Assembly (NCBI GenBank): GCA_038062375.1
Contig: JBBTXG010000009.1
Span: 1 to 41,765 of the forward strand
DNA length: 41,765 nucleotides
From: JBBTXG01 sp038062375
GTDB lineage: Bacteria > Patescibacteriota > Minisyncoccia > Minisyncoccales > UBA10102
Reading direction: 5' to 3'
Below the pieces are notes generated by a model. That model worked only from the letters and a program-made list of their open reading frames with translations, had not been told where the DNA came from and made no database searches. Both the position numbers and the translations under genes were made by a program. Positions 1 through 7,926 of the stretch are shown here, piece after piece (the first letter of the stretch is position 1; every line of letters starts with the position of its first letter).

Positions 1-550
1 TATTTTGTAGTTCGACAAGAGTTTTTACAATCCGATAAGGAGATTCGTAGAAAATTACAGGGTGTTTTGCTTGGACAAGATCGCCGAAAAATTTCTTTCT
101 CCCTTTTTTGGAAGGCGGGTATCCCAAGAACGTAAACCTCTCCATTGGGAACCCAGCGATGCTCGCCGCTGCGCTCACTGCCGAAGCCCCAGGTACCGGA
201 ACAATCGAAATATCTTGCAAACGCACATTATTTATATTCTTGCTTTCCCGCAAAAGAAAGGCAATCAGCTCATTGCCCGGATCTGAAACTCCTGGAGTTC
301 CGGCGTCGCAAACCAAAGCAAGATTTTTCCCTTCTTGGAGGAGTCTGAAGATATATTCCATCTTTTCTGGTTTGCTGTGTTGGTGATAGCTCAAAGTGGG
401 CTTTGAAATTCCATAATGCGACAGGAGTTTGTACGTTACCCTCGTATCCTCGCACAAAATCAAATCAACCTCTCCAAGGACACGGAGGGCTCGCAAGGTA
501 ATATCTTCAAGATTTCCAATCGGCGTTGCAACGACGTAAAGAGTGCTCAT
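1..550 (-). CDS. rsmI: 16S rRNA (cytidine-1402-2'-O)-methyltransferase RsmI, 3' end outside the window
   Basis: The reading frame begins at the ATG at 550 and runs off the left edge without a stop, so 183 codons are visible. The N-terminus has the RsmI/tetrapyrrole-methylase signature TPIGNLEDITLRAL, followed by LILCEDTRVTYKLL, CDAGTPGVSDPG and PVPGASAVSAA, then ERFTFLGYPPSKKGR and IFYESPYRI, in the order expected for this family. RsmI uses SAM to 2'-O-methylate C1402 of 16S rRNA in the decoding centre. The gene starts 11 bases after the stop of the upstream lamin-tail gene on the same strand, so the two are probably cotranscribed. The family is usually about 220-290 residues, so the missing part is the C-terminal portion. 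Confidence 0.95.
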   Translation of the reverse strand, partial: MSTLYVVATPIGNLEDITLRALRVLGEVDLILCEDTRVTYKLLSHYGISKPTLSYHQHSKPEKMEYIFRLLQEGKNLALVCDAGTPGVSDPGNELIAFLLRESKNINNVRLQDISIVPVPGASAVSAAASIAGFPMERFTFLGYPPSKKGRKKFFGDLVQAKHPVIFYESPYRIVKTLVELQN

Positions 551-561
551 AGATGAGAAGG

Positions 562-1308
562 TTAAAGTTCTTGAGACTCCTTTGAGGAAAGTCTGTACTT
601 GAGAAAGAGAATAGCAAAAACAGATCCAAATGCGAGAATCAGAGCCTTGAGGAAAAGAAAACTGGGCCAGAACAAACCAGTAGAGAACGGCTGAAACGGA
701 TTTCTGTCTACCCTCTTTCTCGCTCCGTCTGGCAATGCAGTATCGAAGTTCTCGAGCGCTTCCAATTTCGCCATACCAAAAATGCTGTTCTGGGCTTTTG
801 GCGTGCCGCCGACATTTTTGCTCGTTGCCCAGTTTTTCGGATCATTTCCCGAATCTGCCGGTTTCCACCGTTCCATAGTTCGCTTCTCTTCATTATCCCC
901 TGCAAACCAGCCATCGCGCGCATCAATCTCTTCTCCAATCTTTCCAGAAGCATCTTTAAGGATAAGTCGTTGTCCGGAGTTCACGAGCTTTCCTGTAAGA
1001 TTGGAGTAATTCACATCTCCCTTTGAAATTTTTTCGGATGAACCAGCAAGAAAATAACCTTTTGATGGGATCGATCCTACCAAAGGAATCTGGAAATCGA
1101 GCTTGTCTCGCCATAGCTCAAGCACCCATCCCTCGAGGCCGACTGCCTGATCTGTAGGATTGTACAGCTCAATCCACTCATATCTCCACCACTGGTTTTG
1201 ATCCACGCCTTCCACTGGTACTCCCATCCACGCGATTTCGTTCATTACGACCTGTCCTGCCGCAAACGAGGGAAGCAAAATCAACGCGAAAACAAAGGCC
1301 CTCTTCAT
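562..1308 (-). CDS. Secreted, membrane-anchored lamin-tail-domain (LTD) protein
   Basis: The 248-residue product starts with a signal peptide (MKRAFVFALILLPSFAAG), followed by an LTD fold from about residue 20 to 150. The signatures are VVMNEIAWMG, YEWIELYNPTDQAVGLEGW, KGYFLAGSS and LVNSGQRLILKDASG. A hydrophobic segment near residues 210-235 followed by basic residues suggests a C-terminal membrane anchor. LTD domains are beta-sandwich modules common on the surface of CPR bacteria and are often linked to nucleases or adhesion; no catalytic domain is seen here. An in-frame ATG six codons upstream exists, but the TATAGT box at 1315-1320 lies six bases before the ATG at 1308, so the shorter start is chosen. 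It lies upstream of rsmI in the same operon. Confidence 0.8.
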   Translation of the reverse strand: MKRAFVFALILLPSFAAGQVVMNEIAWMGVPVEGVDQNQWWRYEWIELYNPTDQAVGLEGWVLELWRDKLDFQIPLVGSIPSKGYFLAGSSEKISKGDVNYSNLTGKLVNSGQRLILKDASGKIGEEIDARDGWFAGDNEEKRTMERWKPADSGNDPKNWATSKNVGGTPKAQNSIFGMAKLEALENFDTALPDGARKRVDRNPFQPFSTGLFWPSFLFLKALILAFGSVFAILFLKYRLSSKESQEL

Positions 1309-1314
1309 GAATTC

Positions 1315-1343
1315 ACTATACGCCAACCTCTTTTCTTCCTCAA
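1315..1343 (-). promoter_or_regulatory. Sigma70-type promoter predicted to give a leaderless mRNA
   Basis: Reading the minus strand, TTGAGG (1343-1338), a 17-base spacer and TATAGT (1320-1315) are followed by only six bases (GAATTC) before the ATG at 1308. The expected transcription start coincides with the A of the start codon, and no Shine-Dalgarno sequence is present. Confidence 0.6.
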
Positions 1344-1414
1344 CTCAACCAAGACTTTGGTGCTCCGTAGCAGCAGAGTTGTGCACTACCAGTGTAGCCC
1401 AGGAAGACCATAAT

Positions 1415-1442
1415 TTGACAAATTTAATAGTAGGTGCATAAT
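1415..1442 (+). promoter_or_regulatory. Strong sigma70-type promoter
   Basis: A consensus TTGACA (1415-1420), a 16-base spacer and CATAAT (1437-1442, five of six bases matching TATAAT) precede the gene at 1491. Unlike many genes in this window, this one has a leader of about 40 bases and a strong ribosome-binding site (AAGGAGG, near 1479-1485) before its ATG. Confidence 0.65.
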
Positions 1443-1490
1443 ATGAAAAGTAGGAGGGCTTTGAGTTCCTAATCTACAAGGAGGCCTGAG

Positions 1491-2339
1491 ATGAAGGCAT
1501 TGAGAGTTATAGTCCAGACCAAGGACAACCAAGGGGATCTCAAGATGGCACCGGGTTGCGCCATAACCGAACTTTTCGTGGAGGGCCGGCCAGACCATAT
1601 CCAACTTCGGATTAAGTCCGAAGTGCGGGATGGGATCACCCCCATGGTGATCTTCGGGGGCCAACCGCATGAATATGCGGGAGAAGCCGATTTCACCCTC
1701 ACCATCCCAGTTCGCTGGGAGGAGATCCGGGGTCGTTGGATCCCCCAGACCCGCCAGCGCGGTGTGGACAACGCCGACTGCATCATGATGGATCCCGCCT
1801 TACACTTCCGAGATATCCAGGTGGCCCTGGTGACCAGGCAAGAACGGTTCTTTATCACCGCTCAGCACGTATTCCAGGGTTGGGTGCGAATGGTAGAGGG
1901 GAAGGTCCGGTTTATCCCCTCCCTCCCTGAGTACGCCTATCCCGGCATGGACTATGCCGCAACCTGGAAAGGTATGGGCGAATTCCTTGCGGTCATGGGG
2001 CGAATCGTCGAACAGACGGTATCGGCCCTAGGGGTTACCTTGGAAACCCCTAAACCGGCCCAGTGGAGTCCCCCAGAGATCCCCGAGCTCAACGGCTGGC
2101 AGCGAGGGGTTGTGGAGTTTTTCAATCCCATCACCAACACCGGTAGGCTCATCAGTGAGGACGGGGCCGAGTACCACATCGGCTCCAACGCCCTCAGCGA
2201 GGTGCAAGGACCAGTCAAACTCCTCGCCCCAATGAAGGGGGTTTACTTCCGCCCTGGACAGCCGCCCCAAGAAAACCAACGGTATGTCTCTGTAAAGGCC
2301 ATAAAGTGGCCTAAACAGAACGCATCGCAAGGGCCATAG
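1491..2339 (+). CDS. Unknown protein with C-terminal cold-shock-like domain, GC-rich stand-alone gene
   Basis: This 282-residue soluble protein is not recognised as a whole. Residues from about 203 to 275 resemble a cold-shock/OB fold: GWQRGVVEFFNPITNTGRL, an acidic turn (EDGAEYHI), then a conserved glycine and VYFRPGQ and YVSVKAIKW. This suggests single-stranded nucleic acid binding, but the exact RNP1 and RNP2 aromatic motifs are degenerate. The N-terminal 200 residues have no motif I know; they contain beta-rich stretches such as DFTLTIPVRWEEIRG. The codons are clearly richer in G and C than those of the flanking genes. It has its own promoter, the best Shine-Dalgarno of the window and a strong terminator, so it is probably a highly expressed monocistronic gene, perhaps acquired. 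Confidence 0.75.
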   Translation: MKALRVIVQTKDNQGDLKMAPGCAITELFVEGRPDHIQLRIKSEVRDGITPMVIFGGQPHEYAGEADFTLTIPVRWEEIRGRWIPQTRQRGVDNADCIMMDPALHFRDIQVALVTRQERFFITAQHVFQGWVRMVEGKVRFIPSLPEYAYPGMDYAATWKGMGEFLAVMGRIVEQTVSALGVTLETPKPAQWSPPEIPELNGWQRGVVEFFNPITNTGRLISEDGAEYHIGSNALSEVQGPVKLLAPMKGVYFRPGQPPQENQRYVSVKAIKWPKQNASQGP

Positions 2340-2346
2340 GCCCAAG

Positions 2347-2397
2347 ACCCGGAGGAATGACAATGCAACTGCAAAGTCGTTCTCTCCGGGTTTTATA
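2347..2397 (+). terminator. Rho-independent terminator of the 1491-2339 gene
   Basis: ACCCGGAG (2347-2354) pairs perfectly with CTCCGGGT (2384-2391). The stem continues inward through GAATGAC/GTCGTTCT with a wobble, and a T-rich tract (TTTTATATTT) follows. It begins eight bases after the stop codon. Confidence 0.85.
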
Positions 2398-2437
2398 TTT
2401 CATTGAATCTCCTCCTCTGATATAGTAAAACAACCCC

Positions 2438-3940
2438 ATGGACCAAAACCTGTTTCAAGCCTGGAGACGATCAGTCCCGAACCTTGCCAAGGTATTGGAA
2501 CGCATGCAAGAAAAAACGATTATTGCTGTTGGTGTTGCCCCTTACCCACGGATTATTCCCTCGCTTTTCCTGCAAAACTATACGATCTATTCCGTGAAAG
2601 ATACTGCTGATTTAGACGTCTTGCGCAATTACGCAAAGATTTTTTGTCTCGAAGAAAAATTCCCAAAGTTAGCAGCAAAAGTCCATTCTACCGGATATCT
2701 TCTTAGGAACTATGCGTTCCATGCATTTTTACAGTCGCGACGCACTCCGTATCGTTTGATGTTCTACCAAACAACCCCCCCAATTGTTCAGGCACTCGAG
2801 GCACAACATATTGATTGGATTGGCAATCAACCCGAAAGCTTTGACGATGTACTCCTGAAAGCAAACTTCCGAGCCTTAATCAAATCACTTGGACTTCCTC
2901 ATCTTCCAGACTTGCATCTCGCGCGCGAAGAATTTCTTGCCAAGACCTTCCAGAATCTCTATCAATGTTGGCAACGACCCTTTGTAGTCCAAAGAGGGGA
3001 CTATGACGTGAGTGGTGAACAAGGAACTTTTTTCATACGGAATGAGGACGACTGGCATGTTGCCCACGAAATCCTGTCTGCTGACCAACGATACAAAAAA
3101 ATCCAGATTTCTCCTTTTATCGAGGGGCCATCAGTCTCGATGCTCGGGTGTATTACCCATCTGGGCGTTCTCACCTCAACGCTCCAGTTGCAGTTAATTG
3201 ACGTGCCCGAAGCCTTACATGGACAGCTACCAACCGGCGTTTTCTTGGGTCATGACTGGGGGTTTCGCTCTTGGGGTGAAAAAGCAGAAAAAAATACGCA
3301 AAAAATCGTAGAGTCGGTCGGAGAACATCTTGCAAAAAAGGGATTTAAGGGTATCTTTGGAATTGATCTTATCTACGACCAAAAGTCAGATGAGATCTTC
3401 CCCCTCGAATGCAATCCACGCTTTACGGGGGCGCTCCCCGTATACTCACTTATGATCATGCTGGCAAATGAGATACCTCCCTTGGAATTTTTCCATATTA
3501 TGACGCATCTTGGCATCACCGAAGATTTTGACTTTGCTTTCGTAAATGAAAAGCTCAAAGAGCGACGGGCTGTCTCTCACATTTCACTTACCCCAAAAGG
3601 CGCATACGAGATGAAGATTGCTTTCGCCTCTGGGGTGTATTCATACTCCGCGGCAAACAACGCTCTTCGATACGAACGGCCTGGCGCTTTCTTGTGGGAC
3701 ATAAAAGAGGAATCAGAGTTTATTATGATCGATTCAATGCCCCGTCTTGGGGGACCGATCATCCAAAATGTTCCGCGCCTCTTCAAACTCATCTTTCCCC
3801 GCTCCATCGCCACATCTTCTTTCTCTGTTGATCCTGAAGTGGGAGAACTCATTACAAAACTTTCAACATTACTAAGAAAAGATCAAAGTGCTCCCCAGAG
3901 CGAAGACAAACAAACAGGAGTTCAGAGTGCAGAGATATAA
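2438..3940 (+). CDS. ATP-grasp domain protein, putative carboxylate-amine ligase
   Basis: The 500-residue protein has an ATP-grasp core. Residues about 140-215 contain the small ATP-binding part (LKANFRALIKSLGLPHLPD, then PFVVQRGDYDVSGEQGTFFI). Residues about 300-330 contain the metal-binding end of the fold, KGIFGIDLIYD and IFPLECNPRFTGALP, where Glu and Asn are the usual Mg ligands. ATP-grasp enzymes join a carboxylate to an amine or thiol through an acyl phosphate; the substrate cannot be read from sequence. The C-terminal 170 residues carry no motif I recognise. A TATAGT box at 2421-2426 lies 11 bases before the ATG, so the leader is very short. The next gene, 22 bases on, is gamma-glutamylcyclotransferase-like, which hints at gamma-glutamyl or peptide-like chemistry. 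Confidence 0.8.
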   Translation: MDQNLFQAWRRSVPNLAKVLERMQEKTIIAVGVAPYPRIIPSLFLQNYTIYSVKDTADLDVLRNYAKIFCLEEKFPKLAAKVHSTGYLLRNYAFHAFLQSRRTPYRLMFYQTTPPIVQALEAQHIDWIGNQPESFDDVLLKANFRALIKSLGLPHLPDLHLAREEFLAKTFQNLYQCWQRPFVVQRGDYDVSGEQGTFFIRNEDDWHVAHEILSADQRYKKIQISPFIEGPSVSMLGCITHLGVLTSTLQLQLIDVPEALHGQLPTGVFLGHDWGFRSWGEKAEKNTQKIVESVGEHLAKKGFKGIFGIDLIYDQKSDEIFPLECNPRFTGALPVYSLMIMLANEIPPLEFFHIMTHLGITEDFDFAFVNEKLKERRAVSHISLTPKGAYEMKIAFASGVYSYSAANNALRYERPGAFLWDIKEESEFIMIDSMPRLGGPIIQNVPRLFKLIFPRSIATSSFSVDPEVGELITKLSTLLRKDQSAPQSEDKQTGVQSAEI

Positions 3941-3962
3941 ATAAACTATCCCTCCCTCACTT

Positions 3963-4418
3963 ATGTCTCGACAAACATATATTTTCGGATTCGGGAGTCT
4001 CATGAACGAGGAAAGTCTCCAAAAAACTCTTCCGAACAAGAAAATTACATCATGGGCTATTCTCAAGGGATATAGACGTGCATTTAACAAAGCGGGAAGA
4101 AAGAAGCACCGATACTTAAACCTCAAACCAGCTCCTACAGCGCAAGTAAAGGGTGTACTTATTCGCGTTACTCAAGATGAGCTAGAGGAGCTTAAACACC
4201 GAGAAGAAGGCTATGATCTGGTTGATGTGACGGGCCAAGTTGAAACGAAGCCGTCAGATGATGCAGTAATTTATGCATTTATTGCACCTCCTTTTAGTGA
4301 ACTGAAAGTAAGCGGAAAGTATTTACAAACCATGCTCGCAGCCCTACCACTAGGGGAACGAGAGCAGTGGCTCCGTGAAACCGATTTTGATGGAGCAGAA
4401 GTAGACGAAGAGAATTAG
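3963..4418 (+). CDS. Gamma-glutamylcyclotransferase-like (GGCT/AIG2) protein
   Basis: At 151 residues this matches the small GGCT/AIG2 fold. Its start YIFGFGSLMNEESL is the family's substrate-binding YGSL-type loop. HREEGYDLVDV carries the glutamate expected as the catalytic general acid/base, and AVIYAF is the matching late beta strand. The family releases 5-oxoproline from gamma-glutamyl amines or peptides, though many members act on other gamma-glutamyl compounds. It follows the ATP-grasp gene by 22 bases on the same strand and is probably in the same transcript. Confidence 0.8.
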   Translation: MSRQTYIFGFGSLMNEESLQKTLPNKKITSWAILKGYRRAFNKAGRKKHRYLNLKPAPTAQVKGVLIRVTQDELEELKHREEGYDLVDVTGQVETKPSDDAVIYAFIAPPFSELKVSGKYLQTMLAALPLGEREQWLRETDFDGAEVDEEN

Positions 4419-4427
4419 AAGAAAAAC

Positions 4428-4455
4428 TTGAAGTTTCTCGATTTTTTGATATAAT
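4428..4455 (+). promoter_or_regulatory. ftsH promoter, predicted leaderless
   Basis: TTGAAG (4428-4433), a 16-base spacer and a perfect TATAAT (4450-4455) are followed by seven bases and then the ATG at 4463. The predicted transcription start falls on or next to the start codon, and no Shine-Dalgarno site can fit. Confidence 0.75.
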
Positions 4456-4462
4456 TTGTTTG

Positions 4463-6289
4463 ATGAAAAACTTATCGAAAAATTTTGTGATTGTGGTGCT
4501 TATTTTGCTGGCGATCTCGGCGGTTTTTGCGCTGTTCTCAAAACCCTTTGAACGAATCGAGCGGGTTTCTCTAACGCAAGTGGTTCAGGATGTAAACGAA
4601 GAAAAGATAGAAAAAATCATTGTTACCGGAAACAAGCTCGTGATCTCATATAAAGAGGGGGGCACCACAAAAGAATCAACAAAAGAACCCCAGGAAGCAC
4701 TTCCTCAATTGCTCCTTGATCTTGGAGTTTTGCAAGAAAAATTGAGCAAGGTCAACGTGGAACCGAGAGAACCAACCGGACTTAACGCGTGGATCGGACC
4801 TCTCTCTTTCCTCATTCTTCCCGCGCTGTTCCTCTTTCTTTTTCTGTGGATGATCTTCCGCCAAGCAAAAGCTGGAATTGGCCAAGCGTTTGACTTCACC
4901 AAAGCAAAGGCGCGTCTCTTTGGAGCGGAAGGACAGCCAAAAGAAAAAGTTACTTTCAACGATGTCGCAGGTCTCAAAGAAGCAAAAGAAGAACTCCAGG
5001 AAGTCGTAGATTTTTTGAAGTATCCAAAGAAGTATCTCCAGATGGGAGCGAAGATTCCTCGAGGAGTTCTGCTTGTAGGGCCACCGGGAACCGGCAAAAC
5101 GCTCTTGGCAAGAGCAGTGGCAAACGAAGCCGGAGTTCCATTCTTTTCTGCTTCAGGATCAGAATTCATCGAACTCTTCGTAGGTGTCGGCTCAAGTCGA
5201 GTTCGGGATCTCTTCTCAACTGCGAAAAAAGCGGTGAAAAGCATCGTCTTTATTGATGAACTTGATGCCATTGGCCGTACGCGCGGTTTTGGATTTGGAG
5301 GCGGACATGACGAAAGAGAACAGACGCTGAACCAAATTTTAGTGGAGATGGACGGATTTGAACGAGACTCCGGAGTTATTGTGTGCGCAGCAACCAATAG
5401 ACCGGATGTCTTGGACCCTGCATTGCTTCGTCCGGGACGTTTCGACCGAAGGATCGTACTAGATTTCCCAGACGTGAACGATCGCGAGGAAATTCTGAAA
5501 ATTCACACGAAAAACAAACCTCTCGGCCCTGATACAAATCTTCGAGAAGTCGCAGAGCGTACTCCTGGTTTCGCTGGAGCAGATTTAGCGAATCTTGCAA
5601 ACGAGGCTGCGATTTTTGCCGCAAGGCGCAATAAAACTCAAATTTTCCAAACCGAACTCCTTGAATCTATCGATAAGGTGCTCTTGGGGCCTGAACGCAA
5701 AAGCCATGTGCTTTCAAAAAAAGAGAAAGAAATTACTGCGTACCATGAAGCTGGACATGCCTTGATAGCCGCATCCCTCAAACACGTGGATCCGGTGCGG
5801 AAAGTATCCATTATTTCCCGAGGCAGAGCAGGCGGATATACACTCAAACTTCCTTCAGAAGATCGTCATCTCAAGTCTCGCGCTGAATTTATAGACGAGC
5901 TTGCAGTGTTGCTCGGAGGATACACCGCAGAGCAATTGGTGTTTGGAGATACCACCACGGGACCAAGTAATGATCTGGAGAAAGCGTCGGAGATCGCGCG
6001 GGCTATAGTGAAAGAATTCGGCATGTCAGAGAAGTTGGGGCCCATAACGTTTGGTGAAAGAGAGTGGATGCCATTTTTGGGAAGAGATCTCGAAAGCGGC
6101 AAAAACTACTCTGAAACCACGGCAGTGGAAATCGATCGAGAGGTAGCCCGGTTTATTGAGGAGGCAAAAAAGACAGCGGGAAAAATCCTCACCCAAAGAA
6201 AAAAGACTCTCGACAAAATCGCCCAAGTTCTGATAGAAAAGGAAACCATAGAGAAAGAGGAGTTTGAGCGGCTAATTGGGAAGAAATAA
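4463..6289 (+). CDS. ftsH: ATP-dependent zinc metalloprotease FtsH
   Basis: This 608-residue membrane AAA+ protease degrades misfolded or regulatory membrane proteins. Two membrane segments (about 8-25 and 110-132) flank an extracytoplasmic domain. The AAA module has Walker A GPPGTGKT (206-213), pore loop FVGVG (239-243), Walker B IVFIDELDA (261-269) and the second region of homology ending RPGRFDRRI. The M41 protease domain has the zinc site HEAGH (428-432) and the distal metal-ligand region GPSNDLEKA. The tail is shorter than in E. coli FtsH, ending soon after the coiled coil. A TTG one codon upstream is also in frame, but the ATG at 4463 fits the leaderless promoter. Confidence 0.97.
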   Translation: MKNLSKNFVIVVLILLAISAVFALFSKPFERIERVSLTQVVQDVNEEKIEKIIVTGNKLVISYKEGGTTKESTKEPQEALPQLLLDLGVLQEKLSKVNVEPREPTGLNAWIGPLSFLILPALFLFLFLWMIFRQAKAGIGQAFDFTKAKARLFGAEGQPKEKVTFNDVAGLKEAKEELQEVVDFLKYPKKYLQMGAKIPRGVLLVGPPGTGKTLLARAVANEAGVPFFSASGSEFIELFVGVGSSRVRDLFSTAKKAVKSIVFIDELDAIGRTRGFGFGGGHDEREQTLNQILVEMDGFERDSGVIVCAATNRPDVLDPALLRPGRFDRRIVLDFPDVNDREEILKIHTKNKPLGPDTNLREVAERTPGFAGADLANLANEAAIFAARRNKTQIFQTELLESIDKVLLGPERKSHVLSKKEKEITAYHEAGHALIAASLKHVDPVRKVSIISRGRAGGYTLKLPSEDRHLKSRAEFIDELAVLLGGYTAEQLVFGDTTTGPSNDLEKASEIARAIVKEFGMSEKLGPITFGEREWMPFLGRDLESGKNYSETTAVEIDREVARFIEEAKKTAGKILTQRKKTLDKIAQVLIEKETIEKEEFERLIGKK

Positions 6290-6336
6290 CTGCTGATCGA
6301 TGAGGAGCGACCGGAGGTTGAAAGATAGATCGAATC

Positions 6337-6411
6337 GCGCGTGTAGCTCAATGGCGGAGCAAGGCTCTTATAAAGCCGAGGTTGATGGTTCGAATCCATC
6401 CACGCGCACCA
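6337..6411 (+). tRNA. tRNA-Ile, anticodon UAU
   Basis: A full cloverleaf can be drawn: acceptor GCGCGTG/CACGCGC, D stem GCTC/GAGC, anticodon stem AGGCT/AGCCG with one A-G mismatch at its outer end, loop CTTATAA, T arm GATGG-TTCGAAT-CCATC, and an encoded ACCA end. Position 33 is U, and bases 34-36 are UAU, which reads the isoleucine codon AUA. Bacteria usually read AUA with a CAU anticodon modified to lysidine by TilS, so an unmodified UAU anticodon is unusual. Confidence 0.88.
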
Positions 6412-6485
6412 AACAGGATTTGTCAAGGATTCTGACTAATCATTTAAGATACATTTGGTTTAATAATTGTTGAATATACGGTAAA

Positions 6486-6519
6486 GTAGTTTAGGGATAG
6501 TCTATCAATCTAAAACTAC
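6486..6519 (+). other. Hairpin in the leader of the LRR gene
   Basis: GTAGTTTAG (6486-6494) pairs with CTAAAACTAC (6510-6519, one bulged A), and inside it GATAG pairs with CTATC. The hairpin ends 15 bases before the ATG at 6535. It lacks a T-run, so a role in translation control or mRNA stability is as likely as termination. The rest of the gap 6412-6534 shows nothing else. Confidence 0.35.
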
Positions 6520-6534
6520 CCCCTTGGAAGTTAG

Positions 6535-7533
6535 ATGAAAAAACCATTCTTTTTTATGAAGATGCTTAAAAAAAACATAGTTTTGATTCTTTTTTTACTT
6601 TCTGTAGTCGTACTTTTTGCTATTTCTCTGTATAGAAATCTAAATGTAGGAAAAAGCGATGTCTCGTTTGAAGAAGAGGAAAAAACGTTATGTGAGAAGG
6701 AAGGACGGTATTACGAACTACAAAAAGCTTTAAGAGAACCAGAAAAAGTTTGTTTTCTCCAATTAGCTAATCAATCGGAGTTGCCGCCGCAAATCGGCAC
6801 ATTAAAGAATCTCCGAGAGCTACATGTTACCGCTACTAATCATGTTAATAATATTCCGTCTCAGATTGGAGAATTGCGCAATTTAGCAGTTTTGGATCTG
6901 ATGTTCAATGAAAACCTTGAGGAGATTCCCAAAGAAGTATATCGGTTGAAAAATCTAGAAAAACTATTGTTGACCAATAATAAACTAAGGGAATTACCTA
7001 GTGGAATTTCTGGATTAAAGAAACTCAAAGTTTTAAGACTAGATAATAATCATCTTAAATGCCTTCCGTCTGATATTGTGGAGCTTTATAATTTAAAAGA
7101 CCTTCGACTTGGGGGGAATAATCTAGAAATGTTACCGCCTGGAATAGAAAAGCTCAAAAATTTAGAAATTCTATCTACATATCACAATCCACTTGTTCTC
7201 GATCAAACCCCACAAAATTTTCTTAGTGCAAGATATCATAGTGACGATGCGAAAGTCTGGAAAGAAGAAATTGCAGTTTTTAAAGAAAGTGCCGAAAAAG
7301 GAGAAGGAATTACTCACTTGGCGAGAAAAATTATTAACGAGTATCTAAGTAAAATTGGTTTTTTCGAAACAAATCCCTTGACAGATCAAGAAAAAATATG
7401 TCTTGAGGATCATCTTCAAAATAGAACAGGTTACGAATGGTTATTGCCTGGTGAAACAAGAACCTTTTCCGCCTTTTTATTAAAAGAGGCTTTTGGTGTT
7501 TGTAATATTAATATAAAAAATATCTGTCAGTAA
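6535..7533 (+). CDS. Membrane-anchored leucine-rich-repeat protein
   Basis: The 332-residue product has an N-terminal membrane anchor (about residues 13-33, VLILFLLSVVVLFAIS) and a leucine-rich-repeat array of about six 23-residue units from residue 78 to 215, with the pattern LxxLxxLxLxxNxLxxLPxxI (for example LEKLLLTNNKLRELP). The last 110 residues contain acidic helices and four cysteines but no motif I know. LRR arrays bind proteins, so a surface-exposed recognition role is likely. Base composition is much more AT-rich than the flanking ftsH and surface genes, which suggests recent acquisition. A second in-frame ATG (MKMLKKN) eight codons in is an alternative start. Confidence 0.8.
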   Translation: MKKPFFFMKMLKKNIVLILFLLSVVVLFAISLYRNLNVGKSDVSFEEEEKTLCEKEGRYYELQKALREPEKVCFLQLANQSELPPQIGTLKNLRELHVTATNHVNNIPSQIGELRNLAVLDLMFNENLEEIPKEVYRLKNLEKLLLTNNKLRELPSGISGLKKLKVLRLDNNHLKCLPSDIVELYNLKDLRLGGNNLEMLPPGIEKLKNLEILSTYHNPLVLDQTPQNFLSARYHSDDAKVWKEEIAVFKESAEKGEGITHLARKIINEYLSKIGFFETNPLTDQEKICLEDHLQNRTGYEWLLPGETRTFSAFLLKEAFGVCNINIKNICQ

Positions 7534-7551
7534 AGTTATATTTGATAAAAT
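7524..7551 (+). promoter_or_regulatory. Candidate leaderless promoter of the small Cys-rich gene
   Basis: CTGTCA (7524-7529, four of six bases of TTGACA), a 16-base spacer and TAAAAT (7546-7551) are followed by six bases before the ATG at 7558. Confidence 0.45.
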
Positions 7552-7557
7552 AATCTT

Positions 7558-7779
7558 ATGAAAAGACTTTTAATTTTTGGATTGATGGTGTTGGCTGCAA
7601 TTCTACTTTATTCGATAGCCTTCTCGGGTAGACAATGTGGTGGAATTGCGACTAATATAAATACTTGTCCGGTTGGATACCAATGCGTCTCAAGTTCAAA
7701 ATATCCAGATGCGTCAGGGAATTGCGGTTTCTCTCCAGTTTTTACTTTGATTGAATTACGAAATAAGTATCTTAAATAG
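7558..7779 (+). CDS. Small secreted or membrane-anchored Cys-rich protein
   Basis: This 73-residue protein has an N-terminal hydrophobic segment (LLIFGLMVLAAILLYSIAF), then a short extracytoplasmic module with four cysteines, in the order CGG-9 residues-CPVGYQC-12 residues-C, with YPDASGNC. The spacing looks like a small disulfide-stabilised secreted domain of the kind seen in short CPR surface proteins. I do not know its function. It lies 24 bases after the LRR gene and shares its AT-rich composition. Confidence 0.65.
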   Translation: MKRLLIFGLMVLAAILLYSIAFSGRQCGGIATNINTCPVGYQCVSSSKYPDASGNCGFSPVFTLIELRNKYLK

Positions 7780-7926
7780 GGCAATTTATTAGTGAAAATC
7801 GCGCGCGAAAAAAAATAACGGAAGCGCGGCGGGCTAACACTTTAACAATTTTCTTTGAAATACGTTCGAATTTTTCCAAAAACGAGCACCAAAAATATGG
7901 TTGGGCATCAAGAAAAAATAAAACCA

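Noticed and set aside
4705..5397. Open frame of 230 codons on the minus strand
   Set aside because: It is antisense to the ATPase region of ftsH and its translation is low complexity (Ser, Pro, Lys).
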